A DNA stretch of 64,000 nt. Origin: Roseiarcus sp963787135 (lineage in GTDB: Bacteria; Pseudomonadota; Alphaproteobacteria; Rhizobiales; Beijerinckiaceae). The position numbers and the translations under genes are program-made. The stretch lies in assembly GCA_963787135.1 (NCBI GenBank), contig CAWBBW010000007.1, positions 300,946 to 364,945 of the forward strand. Reading direction: 5' to 3'. The notes under the pieces were generated by a model. The model did no database searches. It was not told the origin of the DNA and saw only the letters and a list, made by a program, of their open reading frames with translations. This document shows, piece by piece, positions 16,802 to 26,902 of the stretch; within the stretch, counting starts at the first letter, position 1, and each line of letters opens with the position of its first letter.

Positions 16802-17473
16802 TTAGCACGTCCTGGCTAGGTTTGCAGTCGAATAATCCTTTGGGGAATACCAGCCCGCCCTGAAGACCCAGTCATAGGATGCCTGGACAACCCTTATGGA
16901 GTGGGCGTCAAATTGACATGCAGCGGAATGTTTGGGGGTGGCATTCAGATAAGGCAAAGAAGGTTTGTCCGTGCCCAGGGCCTGAGCAAGGTCGTTAGCG
17001 ACCGTCTCGAACCGCAACACCCTGAGGCCTTCTAGGCGAGTGCCCTCCGCCAGCTCGTAGAAGAACCTAGAGCGCCAAATATCGACGGTGCCTTCCTCGT
17101 CCCACAACCACTGGAGATAGGCGTTGAACTCGAGTTCCGCTGCCTTGTGGACGCGTCGTCGCATCGCGGAGTCCGGCATATCACTTTCTAAGCCGGGCGA
17201 CGTAGCTAGCACCTCCCGAAAGTAGTGGTACATTGAAACTTCGCGGTCGAACGGATTGCGAGCGACTGTTAAAACGATATCAAAACGCGATTTCCCTGTC
17301 ACGCCACAGGCGTAACCTAGAGCGGTAGAGAGCGCCGGATGATGGGTGCCAAGTTCGTTTGCGCCAGCCATATGGACAGGTCCAGCTAAGACGGCTTGCA
17401 AATGGGCGAGCACCGATGTGCCGGCCGTTTTGGGATTATGAACAAATAGCACTCGTTGGTTAAAAATTATCAT
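16802..17473 (-). CDS. Sulfotransferase-family protein
   Basis: A 223-residue cytosolic sulfotransferase-like protein that would move sulfate from PAPS to a glycan or lipid. Seen: the 5'-phosphosulfate loop VLFVHNPKTAGTS at the start, and VARNPFDREVSMYHYF for the 3'-phosphate site. ATG 17473 is preferred over an upstream TTG because the protein then begins just before the PAPS loop, as in relatives. It sits 45 bases downstream of the GT4 gene on the same strand, so sulfation of the glycan made by this cluster is plausible. Confidence 0.8.
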   Translation of the reverse strand: MIIFNQRVLFVHNPKTAGTSVLAHLQAVLAGPVHMAGANELGTHHPALSTALGYACGVTGKSRFDIVLTVARNPFDREVSMYHYFREVLATSPGLESDMPDSAMRRRVHKAAELEFNAYLQWLWDEEGTVDIWRSRFFYELAEGTRLEGLRVLRFETVANDLAQALGTDKPSLPYLNATPKHSAACQFDAHSIRVVQASYDWVFRAGWYSPKDYSTANLARTC

Positions 17474-17518
17474 TTCAATCCCAAGTTGCTCGCAAGATAT
17501 TTTCGACAATCAGACAGT

Positions 17519-18841
17519 TCAGTGGCGTCGCTTATTACCCCCGATGAACTCAAGATAGTGTTGAGGATAATATGATTCAGATACCGCCCTCTTCCCCACT
17601 TGCGGCTCAGCCGGGCATATTAATAAGCGTTCGCGAATCAACTCAAACATGGCTAGCCACTCGCTCGCCGGAGCCGCCAAGTCATCCATAAACCAGGTCA
17701 GCGGCCGGTCACCGAGCCGCTCTGCCAGAGCGCCAACTCGTGAGGCGACAATCGGCAAACGACTGTCAATGGCCGCGGTGAGTGTGTAGCTGTAAGTTTC
17801 TGGTACCTGTACGGGAAACCAAATAACATGTGGCGCGAGATTTTTTAAGTGAACGACAAGATCGGACTCCTGATACACGCCAGTCTCCAGAATGGCCTTT
17901 GCAATCTCCTGTCCAAAAGGCGGCTGGGCCGCGCCGATCAAACTAAACTCTACTGGCACGTTGGCATTCTCCCTTACGCAAGCCTCAACAATATCCCGCC
18001 CTTTAAGAGCGGTGAGATGTCCGATTATGGTGACACGGAGACGCTGATCGATTGTTACCCGAGGAGCGTTCACGACCCACAACTCGGATGAATTGGCTTC
18101 GTGGGGTGCGATGACGAATTTACCTTTCGGATAGTACCTTGAGATCCTATTTTTAACATCTTTCGACGGGCAGATTACGCGATCTGCATTCTCGACGAAC
18201 CAGGCATGACTATTTCGCCAGTCTACGATATCGCGCGCATCGAAGGAGTTATGCTCCCCGATGCACTTGTTGCATTGCTCTACTCCTATTTCACCACAAT
18301 ACTTTGTAATCGTGGGAGTGCGAAGATGTATCTGTGGACAAACAATATAATAATCATGTATTGTAATATCGAACGGAATGGATATTTCTTCCAGCATGGA
18401 ACGTAAAAATGCCGAGCTCCCGAGTATTTGATGAATATGAACACGACTTAGATCGAAAGCTCGCAGAGATTTGATCAAATTATCGTATTTCTCGTTTGAT
18501 ATTTCAAGTACAGAATGATCATGATATTCAGGAATTCTCAGTTCAAATCCAAATTCAACAATTCTCAAATCTATAACATTGGCCAAGCCTCTCACTGCGT
18601 TTAACAAATCATTAACATGTCTTTGAGTCCCGCCGCCCCAGCTGTGTGTGACCATCAAAATTGTTTGCAACGCTGACCCGCGAAATAAGTAAGCAGTTGC
18701 GGCAAATTGCGCCAACGCTTGGATTTGACGCTGATTACGCCGAAATTCTCTTCGCTTGTCTTGGTTTAGTGGATGTCGAAATATGGCACTCAAATTCAGG
18801 TATAAACGCACGTTCAACAGGCCTTTCGCTGGTGTGTGCAA
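17519..18841 (-). CDS. GT4-family glycosyltransferase
   Basis: GT-B fold glycosyltransferase. The Rossmann start ILMVTHSWGGGTQRHVNDL appears only at about residue 62; DITIHDYYIVCPQ, ENADRVICPS, LRVTIIGHLTALKGRD and the nucleotide-sugar region PETYSYTLTAAIDSRLPIVASRVGALAERL follow in the normal order. The first 60 residues are not GT4-like, and the only start between the upstream stop and the body is TTG, so this may be the 3' part of a longer multidomain gene. Donor and acceptor unknown; likely part of the surface glycan cluster. Confidence 0.75.
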   Translation of the reverse strand: MHTPAKGLLNVRLYLNLSAIFRHPLNQDKRREFRRNQRQIQALAQFAATAYLFRGSALQTILMVTHSWGGGTQRHVNDLLNAVRGLANVIDLRIVEFGFELRIPEYHDHSVLEISNEKYDNLIKSLRAFDLSRVHIHQILGSSAFLRSMLEEISIPFDITIHDYYIVCPQIHLRTPTITKYCGEIGVEQCNKCIGEHNSFDARDIVDWRNSHAWFVENADRVICPSKDVKNRISRYYPKGKFVIAPHEANSSELWVVNAPRVTIDQRLRVTIIGHLTALKGRDIVEACVRENANVPVEFSLIGAAQPPFGQEIAKAILETGVYQESDLVVHLKNLAPHVIWFPVQVPETYSYTLTAAIDSRLPIVASRVGALAERLGDRPLTWFMDDLAAPASEWLAMFELIRERLLICPAEPQVGKRAVSESYYPQHYLEFIGGNKRRH

Positions 18842-19192
18842 TTTAGATACACGGAACTAAAGGACCTTGTACCCGCGTACGCTCGAGCGAGTGATTCAAA
18901 CCCTTGAGCGCCCGACCGGAGCCTCCCGTTGAAGTTGGCTCGGGGTGCCCGAAATGGAATGGCGTTCTCCAGCTTCTTACCCGGAACCAATCGTTAGCAG
19001 CAAAACTCCGGTTACAGCGGAGCCCCCAATGGGTTAACGCTGTCTCTGTCGCGCGTTGCGACCCCGAACGAACAACTGCGGCGGTGCGACTAGCCAAAGC
19101 ACAGGTCGGCGTCCGGATCAAAGTATGTGTCGGGCGTGGCCAACGCCACCGAAGGGCCATTAGGATTGATCCACGTACTCGTCCTTCCCTTA
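18842..19192. other. Intergenic, no gene seen
   Basis: Lies upstream of the GT4 gene and downstream of the ABC exporter, both on the minus strand. No coding or RNA feature is supported. Confidence 0.4.
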
Positions 19193-21029
19193 CTACACGC
19201 CAGCCCGCAGAGGGACGACGACCCGCGAAGCTGCATCGTGCGGCGGAAACTGGGTCTGGGCGATTTGGCTATACGTGCGGCCCTGAGCCAGGAGTCCTTC
19301 GTGCCGTCCGCGCTCGACAATCCGACCGTGGTCGATCACGCATATTTCGTCGGCCTGTGCCACCGTCGACAGGCGGTGCGCGATTACGATGGTGGTGCGG
19401 CCCTCGCAAAGCGTCCCCAGCGCCTTCTGGATCGCCTGCTCGAACTCGGAATCGAGGGCCGATGTCGCTTCGTCCAGAAGTATGATCGGTGCGTCCTTGA
19501 GGAAGGCGCGGGCGATGGCGATGCGCTGACGCTGTCCGCCGGAGAGTTGCATGCCGTGCTCGCCGCAGGGCGTCTCATAGCCGGCCTCGAAGCGCATGAT
19601 GAAGTCATGCGCGTAGGCCGCCTTGGCGGCCGCGACAATCTGCTCCTCGCTCGCCCCGGGACAGCCCATAGCGATGTTGTCGCGCACGGAGCCTTTGAAC
19701 AGAAAGTTCTCCTGAGCCACATAGGCGATCTGTTGACGTAGCGACTTGCGGGTCACCGTCGCGATGTCGACGCCGTCGCAAAGGATCTCACCGAACTCGA
19801 TTTCGTAGAGCTGGAGAATGAGGTTCATGACCGTGGACTTGCCGCCGCCAGAGCGACCAACCAGCGCCGTGGTCTTGCCTGCCTCGGCGACGAAGCTGAC
19901 TGAATGCAAGACGCGCTCCTCCGGCCGGTAGCCGAACACCACGTCGTGGAATTCGAATTCGGCCTTCCGTGACCTGAAGTTCTTGCGCGCGCGGCGGATC
20001 TTCCTCGAAGTCGCGTTCGTCGAGAAAAGCGTAGAGCATGCCGACGCCAAACAGTGAGGCGGATAGATCGACATGCAACCTCGCCACTCGCTTCATCGGC
20101 TCATAGAGCATGATGACCGAGGTGATGAACGAGAACAGGCTTCCTGGGGGATTGCCGCGGATGATCACGCTATAGCCGCTATAGAGCACGACGGCGGCGA
20201 TCGCGAAGCCGCCGAGACTCTCCATGATCGGACTGGTGCGCGAACTCACGCGCGCGAGTTTGTTCGCCGCCTTCTCGAACCCGTCGATCGCTTCGGCCTG
20301 GCGGCCACGCATGAAGTTCTCCAGAGTGAAGGCCTTGACGATGCGAATGCCCTGCGCCGTCTCCTGCAACAACTCCATCATTTGAGCCGCGCCCTGAAAT
20401 TCGCTCGCCATGATCTTGCGTACGCGAACGCCAATCTTGCGCACGCCGACAGCGGCGAGCGGCACGAACATGAGCGCGAGAAGCGAGAGCAGGGGGTCCT
20501 GGGACACCATCACGATGACAAGACCGACAATTGTCAGCGCATCGCGTGAGAACGTGGTGATGAGGAGGTTGAGGACGCTACTTGCGGATTGGGCAATGAA
20601 GGCCTGCCGCGCGATGAACACGGAGGAATGGCCGCGGCTATAGTAGGCGACCTTCATGCGCAGCATCTGGTCGAACATGCGCTTCTGAATGTCTGCGACG
20701 ATGCTGTTGGCGACCCGAGACAGGACTACCTGTTGCCCATAAGTCGCTATCCCTTTTACCGTGTAGATGGCCACGATCGCGGCCGTGATCTCCCAGACTG
20801 CCTTGAGGTTGCGGCCAACGAAGATTTTGTCAACGATCCGGCCGATGATCCAAGCCGAAAGCGAAGTGGTGAGGGCGATCAGGCCCATCATCGCGAACGC
20901 GAAGACGTAGCCCTTCCAGTGCTTGGCGCCTTCATCCAGCAGAAGCCGGCGCAGAAGGGCGTTGGAGGGCGAGTTGAGAAAGGAGCTGATGCGATCGCGA
21001 GCTGTGCGCCAGAGTAACAATAACCCCAC
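19193..21029 (-). pseudogene. MsbA-like ABC exporter, frameshifted
   Basis: Half-transporter of the lipid/glycan exporter type. The upstream frame (21029 to about 19960) gives a six-helix membrane domain ending DERDFEEDPPRAQELQVTEGRI; the downstream frame resumes at AEFEFHDVVFGYRPEE and carries Walker A (GRSGGGKST), the Q-loop (YVAQENFLF), signature LSGGQRQRIAIARAF, Walker B (IILLDEAT) and the H-loop (IAHRLST). All ATPase motifs are intact, so one indel near 19950-19965 is the only defect. It could have flipped a lipid-linked sugar. It is the only ABC exporter in the window and lies too far away to assign to the lanthipeptide-like system. Confidence 0.8.
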
Positions 21030-21353
21030 CCTTCGCGGCGGCGGTTCGCCGCGCGTTCCAATCCTGTGGCGGCATTCCGCCCGTCATTGCCGCCCTCTTT
21101 ATCATTCCTGGTAGATTTATGGAAACGGCTCGGGGGCAGTCGCTACTATGCGCCTTGCCGGCTTTGCCGCATTGCGGGACTTGCGCCCGGATTTTGATGT
21201 CCGGCCAGGTCAATGGAGGGCGGGAGTGGCGGGAAGGACAGCTTGAGCTGATGCATCATATCCGCAAAAATCTGCCCGCTGTATTACGTGATGATGAGCA
21301 CCACTTCGCCGCGCCGAGGAAATTGGATAGTAGATCCGTCGTTCGAACGGAGG
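21030..21353. other. Intergenic, no gene seen
   Basis: Upstream of the ABC exporter. A plus-strand frame of 96 codons here ends inside the heptamer repeat and is not gene-like. Confidence 0.4.
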
Positions 21354-21406
21354 TGGGCAGTGGGCAGTGGGGGCAGTGGGCAGTGGGCAGTGGGCAGTGG
21401 GCAGTG
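21354..21406. repeat. TGGGCAG heptamer tandem repeat
   Basis: About seven tandem copies of TGGGCAG, with two extra G in one copy, end three bases before the terminal repeat of the second IS1634-type element. Runs of three G spaced by four bases can form a G-quadruplex. Confidence 0.8.
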
Positions 21407-21409
21407 TGA

Positions 21410-23350
21410 CCCGACTTGAACACCTGAATTTCGCAAGGGGTTGATTGTGTTGGCGTTCTGACGAAATTCAAGTTGGCGTGGCACTACGCCTGGGGCGGCC
21501 GCGGCGTTTTCGGGGGGATTTGGAGGGGGCCGGCGGCGGAGGACGGGCCTGGCGGGCCCGCGGCAGCAGGGCGACATGGGCGCATTTGAAAAGCCTGATC
21601 ACGTCTGGCGCGGCGTCAGTGCGCACGAGCCAGTCGGCGGCTCGGTAGTGGATGCGCACCTGTTGCAGGCGGTCGAGATCGCGCAACAGCTCCTTCCATT
21701 CCGGCGCGAGGCCGGCCTGGCGGGCGAGGTCGTCGAGATGCTTCTGCATCGACAGCGCCAGGAAGGAGCAGAAGACGTGGCCGCGGATGGCGGCGTCGGA
21801 GGAATGGAAGATCGGCCGGGTGCGCATGATCGCCTTTGTCCGGCGGAAGAGGTCCTCGACCTGGAGCAGATCGCGATAGCGCAACACTGCCTGCAACGGG
21901 GTCACCTTCGCATTGGTGCGCAGGACGAAGATCCCGTCGAAGCGCGCCTCCTCGGCAAGCTTGCCAGCGTCGATCTCGAATGAGCGCTCGCCCCTGGCTC
22001 CGGCTTTGCGCAGATAGCGCCGATAGGCGGAGTTGCCGATCAGCGCCTTGTCGCCCCTCTTCAGTTGCGCATCGAGCGCGGCGACGATCGCTTCACGGTC
22101 CTTTCGGTCGTTCTCGGCTTCCGCTTCGTTGCGACAGACGACATAGCGAACGCCTTCGGCGTTCACCTGCTTGACGAACAGCTGGGTCTCTCCCGCCTTC
22201 CGCTCGACGAGGAGGGGCACGAAAGGATCGTCGTTCTCGAGGACGAGCTTGCGCACGGCGGCGTCGGAGCGCTCGCGCGCGCCGAGGATGTACTCCAGCT
22301 TGCGCTCCTCGAGCCCGGCGATGGTTGCCGCCGAGATCATGCCGCGGTCTGCGACGACGCAGACCCGGCCGATGGAAAAGCGCCGCTGCAAGCGATCGAC
22401 GACCGGCAGGAGCGTCGTCACGTCGGCGGTATTGCCCGGCCACATCTCGGTGCAGATCGGCCGGCCGTCGCCGTCGACGACGAGGCCGAGGATCATCTGC
22501 TTCAAATCGGGCCGATAGTCCTTGGAATAGCCGTGCTCGCCCAGCGTCTCGCCGCCCTCGCCGTAGAAGGAGAGGCTGGTGGTGTCCATGAACACGGCGG
22601 AGAGGTCGGTGAACAGGTCGCGACGGCGGTCGAACAGCCTCTCCTCGATCAGGTCCTTGAGGCAGCGCGGCGCCAGCGCCCCATCCGGCTTCTCCTCCAG
22701 CTCCTCGCCGAGCCAGGCCATGGCGCGGTAGAAGTGATGCAGATCGAGCCCCTCCGCCCCGGGGATATCGTAGTCCTTGGTCCACGAGGCGCAGTCGCGG
22801 TCGGATCCCGAAACGAACAGACGATGCAAGGCGGCGACGAAGACGGCGCGCTCGACCGGGAACTCGAACGCCCGCTCCATGAGCAGGTCGGCCAGCACGG
22901 CGTCGATCCCGAGCCGCTCCCAGATCCTTCCGAACAGCAGCGGCCCGCCGATCCGCTTGGCGGCGACCGACAGCGCGCCCTCGGCGTCCTCGTCGAGCGC
23001 GTTGATCAGCAGCACCTGATCGGTGAGCTTGGCGCCCGAGGCGATGAGCGAAGCGAGCGCGCCGGAGGCGGCCAGTTCGTCGGCCCGGCCGATATTGGCG
23101 ATCACCTTCTGGCGCACGGCCGCGCCGTCGCGCTTGTTCTCGACGATTTGCACGTAGCCGCGTTGGCCGGACTTCTTGAGGCGGAAGAACATGGGCCCTC
23201 GCTATCGAGCACCACGAAATCCAACTCGCCGCCAAAGATCAAGCACAAAAACTGTGCAAACGTGGCACTACATTTTGCGAAAACCGCTCACCGCCCTAAA
23301 TGATATCAATGCTTTGCGAGCGCGAGGGCCAGTTTACTGTTCAAGTCGGG
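21410..23350 (-). mobile_element. IS1634-family element, copy 2
   Basis: 1941 bp, same termini as copy 1 (CCCGACTTGAACA at 21410-21422 and its complement at 23338-23350), opposite orientation. The flanks read TGTGA on the left and CGTGA on the right, an imperfect 5-bp target duplication. The two copies frame 9.3 kb of glycan genes. Confidence 0.8.
21468..23192 (-). CDS. IS1634-family DDE transposase
   Basis: 574 residues, full length, with the same DDE-type segments as copy 1. Substitutions between copies are few (for example VLADLLMERAFEF near residue 105, SYRPDLK instead of SFRPDLK-like wording). Near identity points to recent transposition or gene conversion. Confidence 0.9.
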   Translation of the reverse strand: MFFRLKKSGQRGYVQIVENKRDGAAVRQKVIANIGRADELAASGALASLIASGAKLTDQVLLINALDEDAEGALSVAAKRIGGPLLFGRIWERLGIDAVLADLLMERAFEFPVERAVFVAALHRLFVSGSDRDCASWTKDYDIPGAEGLDLHHFYRAMAWLGEELEEKPDGALAPRCLKDLIEERLFDRRRDLFTDLSAVFMDTTSLSFYGEGGETLGEHGYSKDYRPDLKQMILGLVVDGDGRPICTEMWPGNTADVTTLLPVVDRLQRRFSIGRVCVVADRGMISAATIAGLEERKLEYILGARERSDAAVRKLVLENDDPFVPLLVERKAGETQLFVKQVNAEGVRYVVCRNEAEAENDRKDREAIVAALDAQLKRGDKALIGNSAYRRYLRKAGARGERSFEIDAGKLAEEARFDGIFVLRTNAKVTPLQAVLRYRDLLQVEDLFRRTKAIMRTRPIFHSSDAAIRGHVFCSFLALSMQKHLDDLARQAGLAPEWKELLRDLDRLQQVRIHYRAADWLVRTDAAPDVIRLFKCAHVALLPRARQARPPPPAPSKSPRKRRGRPRRSATPT

Positions 23351-23621
23351 CGTGAGGCTGGCACGCGGAAGTTGCAAGACGCTGTATTTGTCGGACTTAA
23401 CCTTCGGGCCATCGATTTTATTAGTGGTTTCCCGATCTTGAAGAAACATAATACCAAATGATATCATGCCCTTAAACGGCGACGGGCTGCTACCTGGGCA
23501 AGTCGACCGCGGAGCTGATGTTCTCCTCGACATTTCTGCGGAAAAGATGTGTACATCCCGGCGGAAGGGGATGGGCGCATCCGTGGTCGGGCGGAGGAAC
23601 TCGCCAAAGTTCTCAGGCCGT

Positions 23622-24539
23622 TCAAAAGAGAGCGATGCCTCTGGTCAACGGCTTGCCGCGCGTTTGACGATGGTCCTCCAGTACAGAGCGCAGATATTGC
23701 CCGTAGGCGCTTTTGCCGAACCGACGGACGATCGCCTCGAGTTGCGCGTCGTCGATGAATCCGAGATCAAAAGCGATCTCCTCCGGACAGCAGATCTTGA
23801 ATCCCTGGCGCACTTCAAGCGTGCGCACGAAGCTCGCCGCGTCGACAAGCGAGTCGGGGGTGCCGGTGTCGAGCCACGCGAAACCCCGGCCCATCCGCTC
23901 GACGTTAAGCGCGCCCGCGTCAAGATAGATGCGATTGACGTCGGTGATCTCGTACTCCCCGCGCGCGGATGGTTTGAGAGCCTTGGCGATCTCGACCACC
24001 TTCGAGTCATAGAAATAAAGGCCCGTCACCGCCCAGCTTGACTTTGGCTTTGCAGGTTTTTCCTCGATCGAGATTGCCCGTCCGGCGCGATTGAATTCAA
24101 CAACGCCATAGCGTTCCGGGTCGGGCACATGATAGGCGAAGACGGTCGCGCCGCGCTCGCGTTTGGCCGCCCGCCGCAATTGCTCGCCCAGGCCAGCTCC
24201 ATAAAAGATGTTGTCACCAAGAACCAGCATCGCCTGGTCGCTGCCGACGAACGTCTCGCCAATCACGAACGCCTGGGCGAGCCCGTTCGGCATGGGCTGC
24301 TCGGCGTAGTCGATCCGCATTCCCCAGTCTCCGCCCTCGCCGAGCAGCCTGCGGAATAGGGGCAGGTCGTGTGGGGTCGATATGATCAGGACTTCGCGGA
24401 TGCCAGCCAGCATGACGACCGACAGCGGATAATAGATCATCGGCTTGTCGTAAACTGGGATGAGCTGCTTGGAGACCGCCAAAGTGATCGGATGCAGGCG
24501 TGTGCCCGCGCCGCCGGCCAGGATAATGCCCTTCATCAT
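23622..24539 (-). CDS. rmlA: Glucose-1-phosphate thymidylyltransferase
   Basis: First enzyme of dTDP-L-rhamnose synthesis: dTTP plus glucose-1-phosphate to dTDP-glucose, in the cytosol. Seen: the nucleotide-binding MMKGIILAGGAGTRLHPIT, then KQLIPVYDKPMIYYPLS, LVLGDNIFYG with the metal Asp, EEKPAKPKSSWAVTGLYFYD and the C-terminal RGFAWLDTGTPDSL. The 305 residues are complete. Its start overlaps the stop of the damaged rmlB copy upstream, so they were one operon. With rmlB truncated, its product has no downstream enzyme in this window. Confidence 0.92.
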   Translation of the reverse strand: MMKGIILAGGAGTRLHPITLAVSKQLIPVYDKPMIYYPLSVVMLAGIREVLIISTPHDLPLFRRLLGEGGDWGMRIDYAEQPMPNGLAQAFVIGETFVGSDQAMLVLGDNIFYGAGLGEQLRRAAKRERGATVFAYHVPDPERYGVVEFNRAGRAISIEEKPAKPKSSWAVTGLYFYDSKVVEIAKALKPSARGEYEITDVNRIYLDAGALNVERMGRGFAWLDTGTPDSLVDAASFVRTLEVRQGFKICCPEEIAFDLGFIDDAQLEAIVRRFGKSAYGQYLRSVLEDHRQTRGKPLTRGIALF

Positions 24540-25090
24540 TCAGTTCCCGATCGACGCCGATGCCGACGCGCCGGCCTCGCTTGTCGGACGTCGCGCCGCA
24601 TTTCTTCGGGGAGCACGCCCAGCCGTTCGCCCGCATAAACCTTGTCGCGCAGCGGACGCCACCACCATTCGTTGTCGAGATACCAGCGAACCGTTTTCTC
24701 AATCCCGCTGTCGAAGGTCTCGAGCGCGCGCCATCCGAGCTCACGCTCAAGCTTGGTCGCGTCGATGGCATAGCGCAAATCGTGCCCAGGCCGGTCCGCA
24801 ACGAAGGTGACGAACTCTTCGTATGGACGACCGATGAGGCGCAGACGATCCAGAAGGACGCAAATGCGTCGCACCACGTCGATATTGCAGCGCTCGCCGC
24901 CAACATTGTACTTCTCCCCAATGCGGCCGCGCTGAACGATGACATCGAGAGCCCGCGCATGGTCCTCGACGTAGAGCCAGTCGGCGAAGCTTGCGAACGC
25001 ATCGACGATCCTGCGCCGGTCGCAGACATCGATTTTAGCGGACCAATAGTTGAGAGCGTTGTCGACCCTCGACAGGGACTTGAGATTGCC
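24536..25090 (-). pseudogene. rmlB: dTDP-glucose 4,6-dehydratase with internal deletion
   Basis: The reading frame joins an N-terminal segment (GNLKSLSRVDNALNY, KIDVCDRRRIVDAF, normally about residues 38-75) directly to the C-terminal third starting DWLYVEDHARAL and continuing RPGHDLRYAIDATKLERELGW to the end. The middle, about 130 residues including the catalytic Tyr-x3-Lys and the substrate-binding part, is missing, and the cofactor-binding N-terminus is not readable. The join is in frame, so a stable but inactive product could be made. A second functional rmlB elsewhere would be needed for rhamnose. Confidence 0.8.
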
Positions 25091-25438
25091 GTGGGTCTGC
25101 GGAATAAAGAGAGCAGCCGCGCAACCAAAGGGTTGTGCACGTCGCTGGACGAAATCCGAACATTGCTTGTTACCCGCCGATCGCAGAGGAATGCGTGGAA
25201 AACAACCCCCAACATTTAATGCATCAATGTCCAATTCACCAACGTCCAAGTATCAAACGGCTCTGAGATCACCACAACTAGCTTGACATTGCTATCGCGT
25301 CCCGGCGGAATTTTATTGGAGTTTCGTTAAAAAAGTGCTATCGTGCCATAGTCTGGCCATGTTCTGGCAGTGCAGTCAGGTATCTGTGCACCCGTTAATC
25401 AGCGGTGCTTTTTACGATAGAGAGAAGGGGGAGCGGGC

Positions 25439-26725
25439 GTGACACGGCACTTCACCGAGACGTTAGTCGCCACAAAAGATCTGGACGCGGCTCTAGAGCA
25501 GAGTCTAACGACCTTGTGGGACGCGAAGATCTATCATTGGGACAACTCGAAATACCCATTCAATGAGTGGATCTTGGGGCGCGTCCGGGGCATGGGCTAT
25601 AAGTTGGACGATCTTAGTTTCTTGCACGAGGCGGTTCCCCTGAAAGAGGTCTACAACGTCACGAAGCAACTCTGCGCCGACACGAATCTACCCGAATTTC
25701 GTCGAATGCTAAACCGCTTCGTGCGCGAACAGGTCGTGACTCAGGGTCAACTGAGACTTCCGGTAGCCGTGCAGCGGTTTATGAACGTACGCGTCATGCT
25801 CCCCACTACGCCGGAACTGTTCTTCCCGTATCATACCGGATTGCTGTATGGTCACGGCATCGCTTCCCGCAGCATGTGGTTGCCGTTCGTCGACGTGACG
25901 GCAGTTGAAGATCGAAACCGCTCCATGCAGATCATAGGGATCAAGAGGTCACGCGAGTTAATCAAGTACGCGATCGATCACCAACTCAGCATGCAGCAGA
26001 TGACCGACCTCTTCGCGAAAGAAAGCTGGCAGATCAAGGCGGGGCCGGGTAGCGGCTGCTTCTTCACGCAGGAAAATATTCACGGCTCGGGCCGACCGAA
26101 TGATACCGGCAAGACGCGCGTCAGCATGGACTTCCGCATCGCGGAAGGAATCTATGGCGACTATCTCGGCCGCAAGATCCCGGCGGGCTATTTCCATCTG
26201 ATTCCCGAGACAGAGGACGAGGAAGAAGTGCTTGCGGCGCGACCGCCCCGGGAAAAGGCGTTCGCCAATGGAAAGCCGAATATCTTCTACGTCGCCAACA
26301 ATACGGCGGCGACTTACAGCATCCCGGTACACCTCCAGCGTTACATGCTGGTGGATTACTGCAAAAAGAAGAACATCGAGTTCAACTACGAGCTGTTCGA
26401 CCTCGAAGACATGGTACACCTGCCGACGTTGGTGCACTTGGTCAATGACCGCGAGTGCAACATCGTCATGTACAGCATCTTCGCGCTGCCTGAGGAAGAG
26501 AATGAGCGCAACCAACTGCTCGAGACGGCGGTGAAGCGGGGCGGAGTGATTCATTTTGTTAATGAAGATCTGCAACTGACCAGCGCAGACGACCTGAGGG
26601 AGATCAAGAGATACCTTGAGTTCTCCAAGTACGGCCGGTCCCGGCTACCCATTGGATTGCCGCTATCGGGACTGAGCAAGTCGTATTTCGACAAGTGGGC
26701 GGCGTCCCTGGCTGAGGCCGGATAA
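25439..26725 (+). CDS. Sporadic carbohydrate cluster fusion: 2OG oxygenase + LIC12192-type domain
   Basis: A 428-residue protein. Residues 1 to about 265 look like the 2OG-Fe(II) oxygenase of so-called sporadic carbohydrate clusters: FFPYHTGLLYGHG, SMWLPFVDV, FTQENIHGSGRPNDTGKTRVSMDFRI with the Arg expected to bind 2-oxoglutarate. Residues from about 285 (KPNIFYVANNTAATYSIPVHLQRYML) resemble the LIC12192-type sporadic carbohydrate protein (ECNIVMYSIFALPE, GGVIHFVNEDLQL). These are usually separate genes; the fusion is notable. The GTG start follows AAGGGGGAG at six bases. It is divergent from the rml genes and has its own leader, with a TTGACA at 25283. Function in glycan modification is inferred. 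Confidence 0.7.
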   Translation: MTRHFTETLVATKDLDAALEQSLTTLWDAKIYHWDNSKYPFNEWILGRVRGMGYKLDDLSFLHEAVPLKEVYNVTKQLCADTNLPEFRRMLNRFVREQVVTQGQLRLPVAVQRFMNVRVMLPTTPELFFPYHTGLLYGHGIASRSMWLPFVDVTAVEDRNRSMQIIGIKRSRELIKYAIDHQLSMQQMTDLFAKESWQIKAGPGSGCFFTQENIHGSGRPNDTGKTRVSMDFRIAEGIYGDYLGRKIPAGYFHLIPETEDEEEVLAARPPREKAFANGKPNIFYVANNTAATYSIPVHLQRYMLVDYCKKKNIEFNYELFDLEDMVHLPTLVHLVNDRECNIVMYSIFALPEEENERNQLLETAVKRGGVIHFVNEDLQLTSADDLREIKRYLEFSKYGRSRLPIGLPLSGLSKSYFDKWAASLAEAG

Positions 26726-26902
26726 ACGCGGCCGGTTGATGGAGCAAGGCGGTGACGGATTAAAAGATCCGCCACGCTTTGCGCCTTTTTGTGCGCATCG
26801 TGCGCATCGAGGAAGCCCCACGCGACGTAATGAAATCGGCGAGAGAGGCGTCTCGGGTCGGGCCGTGGAGCCCGGAGCAGCACGCGTGACGACCTGCCGG
26901 CG

